Part shown: positions 17,368 to 25,186 of the stretch, one piece after another
How the letters are laid out: the number at the start of each line of letters is the position of its first letter
How positions within the stretch are numbered: the stretch's first letter is position 1
Assembly (NCBI GenBank): GCA_022839045.1
Contig: JALHDI010000032.1
Location: 1-25,975, forward strand
Reading direction: 5' to 3'
Length of the DNA stretch: 25,975 bases
From: Sporomusaceae bacterium
Lineage (GTDB): Bacteria > Bacillota_C > Negativicutes > Sporomusales_B > UBA7701
Notes under the pieces: generated by a model
What the model saw: only the letters and a program-made list of their open reading frames with translations
What the model was told of the DNA's origin: nothing
The model's database searches: none
Translations under genes and position numbers: made by a program

Positions 17368-18446
17368 CGAAGGACCGGGAAGAACAACTATGGGATGCAA
17401 GATTTGTTAAAACGCTCAAGTATCTCGCCCCAGGCACCATGCTCCGCGAGGGGCTGGAGAACGTTCTCCGCGCCAAGATGGGAGCGCTGGTGGTTTTGGG
17501 CGACGGGCCCAGGGTCATGGAAGTGGTGGACGGAGGCTTCGCCATCAATTGCGAGTTTTCGCCGGAGGGCTTCTACGAGTTGGCGAAGATGGACGGCGCG
17601 ATCGTGCTGTCTTCCGACGCCCGGCGGGTCGTCTTCGGCAACGCCCAGCTCATTCCCGATTCCGCCGTGCCCACCATCGAGACCGGCACCCGCCACCGTA
17701 CCGCCGAGCGGGTGGCCCGCCAGACGGGGGCGCTGGTAGTCGCCATCTCCCAGCGGCGCAACATTATCACCGTGTACCTCGGCAACCTCCGCTATACTCT
17801 CAAGGATATCACCGTCATCCTCAGCCGCGCGAACCAGGCCTTGCAGACGCTGGAGAAGTACAGGTCGGTGCTGACGGGCAGGCTGACGACGCTGAGCGCT
17901 CTCGAATTCGAGGACCTCGTCACCCTCAGCGACGTGGCGGCGGTCATCATCAGGGCGGAACACGTCAATCGCATCGCCACCGAGATCGAGCGCAACATTG
18001 TCGAGCTCGGCAGTGAGGGCCGCCTCATCAGCATGCAGCTGGGCGAGCTTACCCCCGAGGAGGACGATGTCCTGCTGCTCATCCGCGATTACTGCGTGAC
18101 CGCGGACGCCAAGACCCACGAGGCGGTGCGCGAGCAGTTGGCCGCCCTGCCCGAGGATAACCTCGATCCCTACAACGTCTGCCGCATCCTCGGTTACGGG
18201 GTCACCCCCAACGCCATCGACGTGCCGGTGGTGCCGCGGGGCTTCAGGCTCTTGAATCGCATTCCCCGGCTGCCGATGCCGGTGGTCGAGAATCTGGTCA
18301 GCCATTTCAAAACTCTCAAACGGGTTTTCACCGCCACCATCGAGGAGCTCGACGAGGTCGACGGCATTGGCGAGGTCCGCGCCAAAACGATAAGGGACGG
18401 CCTCAAGCGCCTTAGGGAACAGGCGCTGCTCGACCGCCACTCGTGA
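17364..18446 (+). CDS. disA: DNA integrity scanning diadenylate cyclase DisA
   Basis: DisA makes c-di-AMP from two ATP and scans DNA for branched structures, delaying sporulation when damage is met. The 360-residue protein has an N-terminal DAC domain with the catalytic DGA (77-79) and RHRTAER (110-116) motifs. A helical spine follows, then a C-terminal helix-hairpin-helix DNA-binding domain (FTATIEELDEVDGIGEVRAKTIRDGLKRL). It is translationally coupled to radA by an ATGA overlap; RadA and DisA are known to interact. Transcription probably stops at a hairpin inside the convergent gene (18522-18554). Confidence 0.96.
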   Translation: MTKDREEQLWDARFVKTLKYLAPGTMLREGLENVLRAKMGALVVLGDGPRVMEVVDGGFAINCEFSPEGFYELAKMDGAIVLSSDARRVVFGNAQLIPDSAVPTIETGTRHRTAERVARQTGALVVAISQRRNIITVYLGNLRYTLKDITVILSRANQALQTLEKYRSVLTGRLTTLSALEFEDLVTLSDVAAVIIRAEHVNRIATEIERNIVELGSEGRLISMQLGELTPEEDDVLLLIRDYCVTADAKTHEAVREQLAALPEDNLDPYNVCRILGYGVTPNAIDVPVVPRGFRLLNRIPRLPMPVVENLVSHFKTLKRVFTATIEELDEVDGIGEVRAKTIRDGLKRLREQALLDRHS

Positions 18447-18466
18447 TTGGCAAACCGGGTATTATT

Positions 18467-18808
18467 TTATTTCTTTTTCTTCTCTTTCTGATCGTCTTTG
18501 GGGATACCGACGTTTTCGACGAACCGGGCGTAGGCCCGGTTTTCTTCTATTCTCACGATCTCGTAGCGCTTGTTTTCTTCGGTGATCAGCTCGTCGCCGA
18601 CGCTGACCACCAGGGGGACGTACATGAGCATGCGGTCGGAGTCTTCTTCGAGGATGATGTAGTGGTCGTAGACCTTCTGCGGCGCCTGGTCGGGCTTCTG
18701 CTGAATGGGCAGCAGGTTGAGGGGCAGCATGTTGAGCAGCAGGTAGGCGGCTACGCCGCCTACCAGCAAGGCGGCGACGAGGATGAATAGACGCCTCTTG
18801 GCAACCAC
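18467..18808 (-). CDS. Small single-pass membrane protein sharing a domain with the adjacent SpoIIP
   Basis: From the GTG at 18808 (AAGGGGAG, 8 bases upstream) the protein has 113 residues. A basic start and one transmembrane helix (residues 5-35, rich in Leu/Ala/Val) are followed by a short linker and a soluble domain at ~50-97, then a Lys-rich tail ending KEKKKK. The soluble domain aligns without gaps to residues 31-78 of the SpoIIP-type protein encoded just upstream (17 of 48 identical by my count; LVV..GD..I.E.N, YEI, E...A.ARF). The stop of that gene is 17 bases away, so the two are probably one operon. The function is unknown; I do not recognise a named family. Topology suggests the domain lies outside the membrane. 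Confidence 0.75.
   Translation of the reverse strand: MVAKRRLFILVAALLVGGVAAYLLLNMLPLNLLPIQQKPDQAPQKVYDHYIILEEDSDRMLMYVPLVVSVGDELITEENKRYEIVRIEENRAYARFVENVGIPKDDQKEKKKK
18522..18554 (+). terminator. Probable disA terminator inside the convergent gene
   Basis: AACCGGGC (18522-18529), loop GTAG and GCCCGGTT (18534-18541) are followed by TTCTTCTATTCT on the + strand. It is 76 bases past the disA stop and within the coding sequence of the leftward membrane protein. Confidence 0.6.
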
Positions 18809-18825
18809 GGCAGTTCTCCCCTTGT

Positions 18826-19977
18826 CTAATCCTTGCGCTTTTTGCCGAGGAAATTGGTGAATTCGAAGCGGCGGAAGCGGGCCAGTTTGCGCTTGGCTTC
18901 CCGCCAACTGCCGGTGCTGATGAAGAGGAAGCCGGCGATCCCGGCGACGAGGACGGCGATGATGTTCAGGATGTCGCGGCCGAACCCGCCTTCTTCCCCG
19001 CCGGGCGGCGCGGTCGCGGCGGGGGTCTCCCGTGCCGGCGCGAGGAAGAGGGGGACGATATCGGCGAAGAGGGCGGCGGTGTGTTCGGCCGCCTCCCGGG
19101 TGTTATACTGGGTGCCCATTTCCACCAGCATCGTCCGCGGGCTGAGGTCCTGGTTGTAGTTGCCGTGGGCGATGAAGATGCCGCGAACCAGGCCCTTGTG
19201 CCTGGAGTCGACCGCGGCCTTGATTTTTTTGGCGTAGTTCATGGTCGTCTGGCGGTTCTGGTTCTGGCGGCCCACGACCAGCAGCATTTTGGTCGCCGGC
19301 TGGCCGTCGACGGTGGTCTGATAGGCGCGGAGCGGCGCGCTGTCGCGGTGGATGTCGAACAAGGCGGCCGGCCCCTGCTCCAGCAGGCGCGTGAAGGTGC
19401 GGCGCGAGCGCTGGTAGGCGTTGGCGTCGTGGGGGTCGTGGCGCGTCTGGTCGTTTTCGACCGCGTAGCCGAGTTCGACGAGGCGCCGGGCGAACGCGCC
19501 GCCCACGCTGTAGATGCCGCCGTTGCCCTTGATGGTCGCCGTGCCGTCGGTGGGGATGTAGGATTCGTCGTTATGGGTGTAGTAGATGGCGATGAGTTGC
19601 GGCGGCGGCGCCGGGGAGGGCGCCTGGATGACGTCGGGGACGGGGACGGGGACGGCCGGCGCAGGCGGGGCAGGCCCGCCCGGTGGCGCCGCCGGAGCCT
19701 GGGCGGGGATGCTCGCTTCGAGCGCCGCCAGGGGCTCGTCGCGGAGGAAGCGCGCTTTGGCCAGCGTTCCCTCTACGGCGTTTATCTCGTACAGGCGGTT
19801 GTCTTCGCTGATGAACATGTCGCCGGGGCGGACGACGAGGCCTGTTTCCAGGATGACGGCGCCGCGCTCGTCGACGACGGTCATATAGCCGTCGACCAGC
19901 TCGTGGCCGTCGTCGGCCGCCGCCGCCAGCGGGGCGAGGCAGAGGAATAGTACCAGGAAGAAGGCAACGCGGCCCAT
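18826..19977 (-). CDS. spoIIP: Stage II sporulation protein P-type amidase/endopeptidase
   Basis: SpoIIP cleaves peptidoglycan and, with SpoIID/SpoIIM, drives engulfment of the forespore. From ATG 19977 the protein has 383 residues: signal peptide (1-20, APLAAA), a ~48-residue N-terminal domain (31-78), a Pro/Ala-rich linker (~86-126), the SpoIIP catalytic domain (~127-312) and a C-terminal transmembrane helix (~336-354) with a basic tail. Catalytic-type motifs are IYYTHNDESYIPTDG (H135, E138), FDIHRDS (H210) and LVEMGTQYN (E286). GAGGTG lies 5 bases before the ATG. The small gene downstream carries a copy of the N-terminal domain. SpoIIP paralogues exist in spore formers, so this may not be the engulfment enzyme itself. 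Confidence 0.85.
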   Translation of the reverse strand: MGRVAFFLVLFLCLAPLAAAADDGHELVDGYMTVVDERGAVILETGLVVRPGDMFISEDNRLYEINAVEGTLAKARFLRDEPLAALEASIPAQAPAAPPGGPAPPAPAVPVPVPDVIQAPSPAPPPQLIAIYYTHNDESYIPTDGTATIKGNGGIYSVGGAFARRLVELGYAVENDQTRHDPHDANAYQRSRRTFTRLLEQGPAALFDIHRDSAPLRAYQTTVDGQPATKMLLVVGRQNQNRQTTMNYAKKIKAAVDSRHKGLVRGIFIAHGNYNQDLSPRTMLVEMGTQYNTREAAEHTAALFADIVPLFLAPARETPAATAPPGGEEGGFGRDILNIIAVLVAGIAGFLFISTGSWREAKRKLARFRRFEFTNFLGKKRKD

Positions 19978-20044
19978 GACGGCACCTCGCACATAAGGAG
20001 TCATGGAATTAGGATAACCTGGTACTAGACTCTTTATGTAGTGA

Positions 20045-20112
20045 GGCCGTTCAGAAGCGCCCAGATGCAAGACACCGAGGAGCAACGCAGCAGATGGGTG
20101 CTTATCACGGCC
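20045..20112 (-). repeat. Palindromic intergenic element, copy B (short form)
   Basis: The 68-base element has arms GGCCGTTCAGAAGCGCCCAG (from 20045) and, at the other end, a near reverse complement finishing TTATCACGGCC. On the minus strand its core CATCTGCTGCGTTGCTCCTC, then TTGCATCTGGGC, matches copy A but lacks the ~40-base middle with the inner GCGTAC hairpin. It looks like an internal-deletion derivative, lying between the leftward gene ending at 20166 and spoIIP. Confidence 0.8.
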
Positions 20113-20122
20113 GACAACGGAA

Positions 20123-20154
20123 AGGCCGCCGCAGAATATAATCTGCGGCGGCCT
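20123..20154 (-). terminator. Rho-independent terminator of the leftward hypothetical gene
   Basis: A perfect 13-bp stem (AGGCCGCCGCAGA 20123-20135 with TCTGCGGCGGCCT 20142-20154) is followed on the minus strand by TTCCGTT, a weak T-run. It lies 11 bases beyond the stop at 20166. Confidence 0.7.
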
Positions 20155-20165
20155 CAAAAGCCAGC

Positions 20166-20561
20166 TTAGGAGAGGTGGAATATGCCCAGGGTGGCTATGT
20201 TCCGGTGTTCGCGGCGAAGGACGTCATGGAGGCTAAGGCCGGCGATGTTGCACAGGGCAGCGGTGTAGAAGAGGCTGCGCCCCAGCTCCTTGGTGAGGAC
20301 TTCCTTGCAATGCTCGCACGGTTCGCCGGAGACGTGGGAGGAGACGAAATTCTTCAGGTCGCTGTACTGAACTTCGGCCGGGGCGGATTGGCGGCCGGCC
20401 TTGATTTCCACGCAGCCGCACTCGGTGACGGCTTTGGCCAACGCGCGGTTGACCCGAGCTGTAGCTTCCTGGTATTTGGTGAGAACATCGAGGACGCTGC
20501 GATGGCGGATCAAATACTCATCCACCGCCGCCTGGAAGTCGACGCAGCACTTGTCATCCAC
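20166..20561 (-). CDS. Conserved hypothetical protein with CxC and CxxC motifs
   Basis: The 131-residue soluble, mainly helical protein opens MDDKCCVDFQAAVDEYLIRHRSVLDVLTKYQEATARVNRALAKAV. It then has ECGCVEIKAGRQ (CxC at ~48-50), SDLKNFVSSHVSGEPCEHCKEVL (CxxC at ~82-85) and ends LFYTAALCNIAGLSLHDVLRREHRNIATLGIFHLS. The four cysteines could bind a metal. The C-terminal helix resembles MazG-like folds, but the MazG acid residues are not evident. I believe similar proteins occur in Clostridia under DUF names (possibly DUF1573), without certainty. The start is GTG 20561 with GCGAGGTG upstream. It has a strong promoter of its own and a terminator, and lies divergent from carD. The function is unknown. 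Confidence 0.8.
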   Translation of the reverse strand: MDDKCCVDFQAAVDEYLIRHRSVLDVLTKYQEATARVNRALAKAVTECGCVEIKAGRQSAPAEVQYSDLKNFVSSHVSGEPCEHCKEVLTKELGRSLFYTAALCNIAGLSLHDVLRREHRNIATLGIFHLS

Positions 20562-20586
20562 TCGGCCAACACCTCGCTTTAGGCTT

Positions 20587-20616
20587 ATTATATAAATACC
20601 GTTCCGTCATTGTCAA
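20587..20616 (-). promoter_or_regulatory. Sigma-A promoter of the leftward hypothetical gene
   Basis: Leftward: perfect TTGACA (20616-20611), an 18-base spacer and perfect TATAAT (20592-20587), about 26 bases before the GTG start. Confidence 0.75.
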
Positions 20617-20709
20617 TGGCTGCCTCCGTATCCGGAGCAGAAAGTATCGCCCTGTTTTCGCGCTTCCCGCGCGACTAGGCGGGCGGTCGAGATTCGTAAA
20701 AATCATTCA

Positions 20710-20739
20710 TTGACAAGAAACGGAAGCCTGTGATAAAAT
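20710..20739 (+). promoter_or_regulatory. Upstream promoter of carD (P1)
   Basis: TTGACA (20710-20715), an 18-base spacer and TAAAAT (20734-20739). Confidence 0.6.
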
Positions 20740-20747
20740 ATTTGATT

Positions 20748-20777
20748 TTGACAGAGGTGTTGTCATTGTGCTATACT
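20748..20777 (+). promoter_or_regulatory. Proximal promoter of carD (P2)
   Basis: TTGACA (20748-20753), an 18-base spacer and TATACT (20772-20777), leaving a leader of only about 20 bases before the ATG. Confidence 0.65.
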
Positions 20778-20804
20778 ATACGCATACGCTAGGGAGGTGC
20801 CGCT

Positions 20805-21299
20805 ATGTTGACGATAGGCGACAAAGTAGTCTACCCCATGCACGGAGCCGGGGTGATCGAAGCAGTCGAAGAGCACGAAGTGCTTGGCCAGCGGCAGTTC
20901 TACTATATTCTGACAATGCCTTACGGCGGCATGCGGGTGATGATCCCGATGAAGAACGCCGACAGCGTCGGCCTGCGCGGCGTAATCGGCGAACTTGAGA
21001 TCCCGAAGGTGATCGACGTCCTCCGCACCGCGCCGGCCCAGACCAACGCCAACTGGAACCGGCGGTTCAACGCTAATCTGTCGAAAATCAAGAGCGGTAA
21101 TATCTTCGAGGTGGCGGAGGTGGTCCGCAATCTCATGCTGCAAGACAGAATCAAGAAGTTGTCCACCGGTGAACGGCGGCTTCTGGATACAGCCAGGCAG
21201 ATTCTCGTCAGTGAACTCGTGCTGGCCTGCAACAAGGACCTCTGCAGCGTGGAAGCCTGGATCGACGGCCTATTTCATGAAAATACGCCAGGCAGCTGA
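20805..21299 (+). CDS. carD: CarD family transcriptional regulator
   Basis: CarD/CdnL proteins bind the RNA polymerase beta subunit and stabilise open complexes at rRNA and other promoters. The 164-residue protein has an N-terminal RNAP-interaction Tudor-like domain (MLTIGDKVVYPMHGAGVIEAVEEHEVLGQRQFYYILTMPYGGMRVMIPMKNA, 1-52). A helical C-terminal domain follows (RRFNANLSKIKSGNIFEVAEVVRNLMLQDRIKKLSTGERRLLDTARQILVSEL), typical length ~160. AGGGAGGTG lies 7 bases before the ATG. Two tandem sigma-A promoters precede it. The position before yacL-ispD is the standard Firmicutes arrangement. Its terminator overlaps the last codons. Confidence 0.95.
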   Translation: MLTIGDKVVYPMHGAGVIEAVEEHEVLGQRQFYYILTMPYGGMRVMIPMKNADSVGLRGVIGELEIPKVIDVLRTAPAQTNANWNRRFNANLSKIKSGNIFEVAEVVRNLMLQDRIKKLSTGERRLLDTARQILVSELVLACNKDLCSVEAWIDGLFHENTPGS

Positions 21300-21310
21300 C
21301 GTATTTTTTT
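21280..21310 (+). terminator. Rho-independent terminator overlapping the carD 3' end
   Basis: AAAATACG (21280-21287) pairs with CGTATTTT (21300-21307), with a smaller inner pairing CAG/CTG, followed by a T-run to 21310. The left arm lies within the last codons of carD. Confidence 0.75.
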
Positions 21311-21359
21311 GTGGCCGCGGGGATAAACTAATGTTAATTTCCATTTTATGTATTTTGAC

Positions 21360-21388
21360 TTGTCGGGAGGCGGATTGTCTTATATAAT
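21360..21388 (+). promoter_or_regulatory. Candidate promoter of yacL
   Basis: TTGTCG (21360-21365), a 17-base spacer and perfect TATAAT (21383-21388), about 28 bases before the start codon. The -35 match is moderate. Confidence 0.55.
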
Positions 21389-21416
21389 TTAATAGTGACC
21401 GATAGGAGGTGAAATA

Positions 21417-22523
21417 TTGCTTGATAAGGTACTAAGATTTGTAATCACGATCCTTGCAGCTGTCGCCGGATTAGTTTTAGCCGACCGTATCATCCCGATC
21501 CTGGCCGCGTTCGTCAATCCCGAATTTCTGCGCGTAGGCGTGTTCGGCATAACCATGGCGACCATCCTGTCCTTCGCCTTCGGCGCCGTGGCGGGCGGAC
21601 TTATCGGCTACCTGCTCTCGCCCGTCATCATCAAGCGCTTGTGGCAGCTTACCTACTGGATGGAAGCCAGGCTCAACAAGATGCCCGTGTATGATGTGAT
21701 TGCCGGTTCCTTGGGTTTAGCCGTCGGACTTATAATTTCTAATTTGTTAGGTTCCGCGTTTTTGCCGATTCCTATCGTGGGCAAGTATGTTCCCGGCATC
21801 ATCAGCATTGTCCTCGGTTATATCGGCATCAACGTTGCCATCCGCAAGCGGGAGGAACTTTTTGGCCTGTTTTCCATGGTCCCATGGCTGGCCAAGGACA
21901 AAACGAAAGACAAAGCGACGAATATCGCCCAATACAAAATCCTCGACACGAGCGTTATCATCGACGGACGGATCGCCGACATCTGCAAGAGCGGCTTCAT
22001 CGAAGGCACGTTGCTCATCCCCGGGTTCGTCCTCGAGGAGCTGCAGCATATCGCCGATTCCTCCGACCTGCTGAAGCGCAACCGCGGCCGCCGCGGGCTG
22101 GACATCCTCAACCGCATCCAGAAGGATCTCGGTATGTACGTCCAGATCGACAGCCGCGATTTCGACGACATCGCCGAGGTGGATTCCAAGCTGGTGAAAC
22201 TCGGCCAGGTGCTCAAGGCCAAGATCGTGACGAACGACTACAACCTGAACAAGGTCGCCGAGCTGCAGGGCGTGCCGGTGCTCAACATCAACGAGCTGGC
22301 CAACGCGGTCAAACCGGTGGTGCTGCCGGGCGAGGAGATGGTCGTGCATGTCGTCAAGGACGGCAAGGAGTTCGGCCAGGGCGTGGCGTATCTCGACGAC
22401 GGCACGATGATCGTCGTCGACGGCGGCAAGCGCCATATCGGCGAGACCATCGGCGTACTGGTGACGTCGGTGTTGCAGACGGCCGCCGGCCGCATGATTT
22501 TCGCAAAACCGAAAGCTCTGTAA
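21417..22523 (+). CDS. yacL: PIN/TRAM domain membrane protein (YacL-like)
   Basis: The protein has 368 residues. Four hydrophobic segments lie in the N-terminal half (about 7-30, 41-68, 95-118, 123-142). A PIN nuclease-like domain follows from ~173 ([17 protein letters not shown], with acidic D177; [29 protein letters not shown]) and then a C-terminal TRAM domain (~293-350). This is the Firmicutes YacL architecture, in its usual place between carD and ispD. PIN domains are metal-dependent RNases and TRAM binds RNA, so a membrane-tethered RNA role is inferred; the cellular target is unknown. The start is TTG at 21417, chosen because AGGAGG (21404-21409) is 7 bases away and the next residues fit the family. 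Confidence 0.93.
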   Translation: MLDKVLRFVITILAAVAGLVLADRIIPILAAFVNPEFLRVGVFGITMATILSFAFGAVAGGLIGYLLSPVIIKRLWQLTYWMEARLNKMPVYDVIAGSLGLAVGLIISNLLGSAFLPIPIVGKYVPGIISIVLGYIGINVAIRKREELFGLFSMVPWLAKDKTKDKATNIAQYKILDTSVIIDGRIADICKSGFIEGTLLIPGFVLEELQHIADSSDLLKRNRGRRGLDILNRIQKDLGMYVQIDSRDFDDIAEVDSKLVKLGQVLKAKIVTNDYNLNKVAELQGVPVLNINELANAVKPVVLPGEEMVVHVVKDGKEFGQGVAYLDDGTMIVVDGGKRHIGETIGVLVTSVLQTAAGRMIFAKPKAL

Positions 22524-22546
22524 ACGTAAAAGCCCGACGCAGCGAC

Positions 22547-22586
22547 GGCCGCAAATCGTAACCGGTTTGCGGCCTTATTTTTTTTT
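22547..22586 (+). terminator. Rho-independent terminator after yacL
   Basis: GGCCGCAAA (22547-22555) pairs with TTTGCGGCC (22566-22574), followed by TTATTTTTTTTT. Confidence 0.88.
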
Positions 22587-22694
22587 GTGCCGCGGCGCGG
22601 ATAATGTCGGGATATGGACGGCCGCTGGAGGAAAAAGGCCGTGGCGGGCCGAACAGAATAACATTCGGCTCCGTTAGGGAGGATATAGTCACCT

Positions 22695-23900
22695 GTGTAC
22701 TTTCTGACAGGAATTCTGGCCGTGGTCGCAGTTGGGTCGAATGTTTACCACGAATTTCATGCCCATGACGGCAGTTTCCCGGTGACGGTCATCAATCTGG
22801 TCGCCCTCGGCGGGCTGTGCATGGCCGCCTGGCGGGCGGCGCGCGAGCGGCGCGAATACCGTCGGCATCAGGAGGATGCGGTGGCGCGGGCCAGGGAGAG
22901 CGACGCCTCGCTCCAGCGTCTTTTCGAGCAGCTGCCGTGTGCGGTCGTAGCCCTCGACCCCTCGTTCACCGTCAGGCGGGTCAACAAGCAGGTGGCGATA
23001 ATGACCGGCTTCAGCGCCGAAACGGTGCTGGGCCGCAAATGCTACACGCTGTTCGGCCCCGGCCGGATTTGCGACGGCTGCCCGGTGGAGCGCGCTCTGG
23101 CGACGGGCCAGGCGCAGCAGAATATCAAGCAGGAATTGACGGCGGCGGGGCGGGAGATATTCGTCGAGCAGACGGCCATCCCGGTGGTCGGCGACGACGG
23201 GCAAATCAGATACGTTCTGGAGATAATTTTCGACGCCACCCGCAAGGTGACGCTGGAGCGGGAAAACCGCGACGTTTTCATCCAGACGGTGGGGGCTCTC
23301 GCCAGCCTGATCGACAGCCGCGACACCGCTACGGGCCGGCATTCGGCGGCGGTGCGCGACATCGCCCTGCGCATCGGCCGCCAACTGGACCTCCCTCCCG
23401 AAGTCATCGAGGAAATCTCCATCGCCGCCCTTCTCCACGATATCGGCAAGATTGGCGTGGCCGAGGCCATCCTCAATAAACCGGGCCGGCTGACGGAGGA
23501 GGAATACGCCGTAATCCGCCAGCACCCGGAGATCGGCTACAGTACGCTGGCGGTCGTCAAGCCTCTGGCCACAATAGCCGCACACATATTGTCACACCAC
23601 GAACGTTTTGACGGGACGGGCTATCCGCACGGGAAGAAGGGGGAGGAGATCCCGCTGGCGGCGCGCATCCTGTGCGTCGCCGACGTGTACGAGGCAATCA
23701 CCGCCGACCGCGTCTACCGGCCGGCGATGAGTATCCCGGAAGCCGTGAGGATAATGCACGAAGGCCGGGGGAGCATGTTCGACCCGGCCGTGCTCGATGC
23801 CTTTTTCGCCGATCTCGGGCGGCGGAGCGGCGCGGCGGCGGCCGCCATCGCCGGCCTCGCCGGAATGCCGGGGGATGCGGATGAACGCGGGGACGGCTGA
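22695..23900 (+). CDS. Membrane-anchored PAS/HD-GYP domain protein, probable c-di-GMP phosphodiesterase
   Basis: The 401-residue sensor-type protein has two short hydrophobic segments at the N-terminus (~2-16 and ~30-45) and a coiled linker (ERREYRRHQEDAVARARESDASLQRLFEQ). A PAS domain (~80-190) carries the cysteine pattern GRKCYTLFGPGRICDGCPVERAL. The HD-GYP domain (~200-375) has HDIGKIG (H248, D249), HILSHHERFDGTGYP (GYP 309-311) and ARILCVADVYEAITADRVYRP. HD-GYP proteins hydrolyse c-di-GMP, and key residues are present, so activity is likely. Start is GTG 22695 with GGGAGG 12 bases upstream, a rather long spacing. The ligand of the PAS domain is unknown. It sits between yacL and ispDF, which is not a usual position. 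Confidence 0.88.
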   Translation: MYFLTGILAVVAVGSNVYHEFHAHDGSFPVTVINLVALGGLCMAAWRAARERREYRRHQEDAVARARESDASLQRLFEQLPCAVVALDPSFTVRRVNKQVAIMTGFSAETVLGRKCYTLFGPGRICDGCPVERALATGQAQQNIKQELTAAGREIFVEQTAIPVVGDDGQIRYVLEIIFDATRKVTLERENRDVFIQTVGALASLIDSRDTATGRHSAAVRDIALRIGRQLDLPPEVIEEISIAALLHDIGKIGVAEAILNKPGRLTEEEYAVIRQHPEIGYSTLAVVKPLATIAAHILSHHERFDGTGYPHGKKGEEIPLAARILCVADVYEAITADRVYRPAMSIPEAVRIMHEGRGSMFDPAVLDAFFADLGRRSGAAAAAIAGLAGMPGDADERGDG

Positions 23901-23936
23901 GAGGATACCGCGCATACCGGAAGGGGGACGAAACCT

Positions 23937-25103
23937 GTGGTGACGGCGGTTGTCGCCGCCGCCGGCAGCGGCCGGCGGATGGGAAGGGAAGTCAATAAGG
24001 TGTTTCTGCCGCTGGCCGGCCGGCCGATCCTGGCCCGCAGCGTGGCGGCGGTGGCGTCCTGCCCGGAGGTGGACGGCCTGGTGGTGGTCGTCGCCCCCGG
24101 GGAGGAGGAACGGGCCGCGGCAATAATCGCGCCGCTGGCGCTCGCCAAACCGTGGTGGGTGGTGGCCGGCGGCGCCGAACGGCAGCACTCGGTCGCCAAC
24201 GCGCTGGCCGCCGTGCCCGCCGCCGCCGACATCATCCTCATCCACGACGGCGCCCGGCCACTCGTCGACGCCGCCACCATCGGCGCCGCCATCGCCGCCG
24301 CCCGCGAGCACGGGGCGGCCGGGGTGGCCGTGCCGGTCAAGGATACGATCAAGACGGTCGACGAGGGCGGCTGCATCGCCGCCACCCCCGACCGCCGCAC
24401 CCTGTGGGCCATCCAGACCCCGCAGGTCTTCGCCGCCTCCCTGCTGCGCGAGGCGTACGCGGCGGCCACCGCCGCCGGCGTGCTGGCCACCGACGACGCC
24501 GCGCTGGTGGAACGGCTGGGCCGCAAGGTCAGGATCGTGCCGGGCAGCTACCGCAACATCAAGATAACGACCCCGGAGGATATGATTATGGCCCAGGCGC
24601 TATTGGGAAGCGAGGCTGAGAAAATGCGGCGGATCGGCATCGGCTACGACGTGCATCGCCTGGTGGCGGGCCGTCCGCTCGTCATCGGCGGCGTGGACAT
24701 CCCCTGGGAGAAGGGCCTCGAAGGCCATTCGGACGCCGACGTTCTTCTTCACGCCATCAAGGACGCCCTCCTCGGGGCGGCGGCTTTGGGCGATATCGGC
24801 CGCCATTTCCCCGACACCGATCCAGCCTACAAGGGCGCATCCAGCCTCAAGCTGCTGGCCGCGGTGGGCGAAAAGCTGGCCGCCGCGGGCTGGCGCGCCG
24901 CCAATATCGACGCTGTCGTCATCGCCGAAAAGCCCAAGCTCGCCCCGCATATCCCGGCCATGAACGCCAACATCGCCGCTGCGCTCGGCATCGCTGCCGG
25001 CCAGGTCAACGTCAAGGCCACCACCACCGAGGGGCTGGGCTTCACCGGCCGCCGCGAAGGCATCGCCGCCCAGGCCGTCGCCGCGATCGAGCCGGCCGGG
25101 TAA
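23937..25103 (+). CDS. ispDF: Bifunctional IspD/IspF enzyme
   Basis: The fusion catalyses two steps of the MEP isoprenoid pathway: CTP-dependent formation of CDP-methylerythritol (IspD) and cyclisation to MEcPP (IspF). Residues 1-228 are Isp[52 protein letters not shown] and AIQTPQVF. Residues 230-388 are Isp[12 protein letters not shown] with zinc ligands D238 and H240, [14 protein letters not shown] with H272, [12 protein letters not shown], and the C-terminal [23 protein letters not shown]. The 388-residue total equals the sum of both enzymes with almost no linker. AAGGGGG lies 9 bases before the first GTG (23937); GTG 23940 is an alternative. A Met exactly at the IspF start (codon 24624) follows a purine-rich stretch. 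Confidence 0.95.
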   Translation: MVTAVVAAAGSGRRMGREVNKVFLPLAGRPILARSVAAVASCPEVDGLVVVVAPGEEERAAAIIAPLALAKPWWVVAGGAERQHSVANALAAVPAAADIILIHDGARPLVDAATIGAAIAAAREHGAAGVAVPVKDTIKTVDEGGCIAATPDRRTLWAIQTPQVFAASLLREAYAAATAAGVLATDDAALVERLGRKVRIVPGSYRNIKITTPEDMIMAQALLGSEAEKMRRIGIGYDVHRLVAGRPLVIGGVDIPWEKGLEGHSDADVLLHAIKDALLGAAALGDIGRHFPDTDPAYKGASSLKLLAAVGEKLAAAGWRAANIDAVVIAEKPKLAPHIPAMNANIAAALGIAAGQVNVKATTTEGLGFTGRREGIAAQAVAAIEPAG

Positions 25104-25186
25104 GGGCCGCATAAAAACGGAGATTTGGCGCATACTATGCACAATCCTCGGCTCGCACGCATATACGGTTAGCGGGGGTGTGAAGT

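Noticed and set aside
18809..18907. N-terminal extension of the small membrane protein to 18907
   Set aside because: It would run through the 3' end of spoIIP; the GTG at 18808 has AAGGGGAG upstream and begins directly before the transmembrane helix.
19978..20157. N-terminal extension of the SpoIIP-type protein to 20157
   Set aside because: The extension would translate the palindromic repeat copy B and a terminator; the internal ATG at 19977 has a good ribosome site and starts a clean signal peptide.
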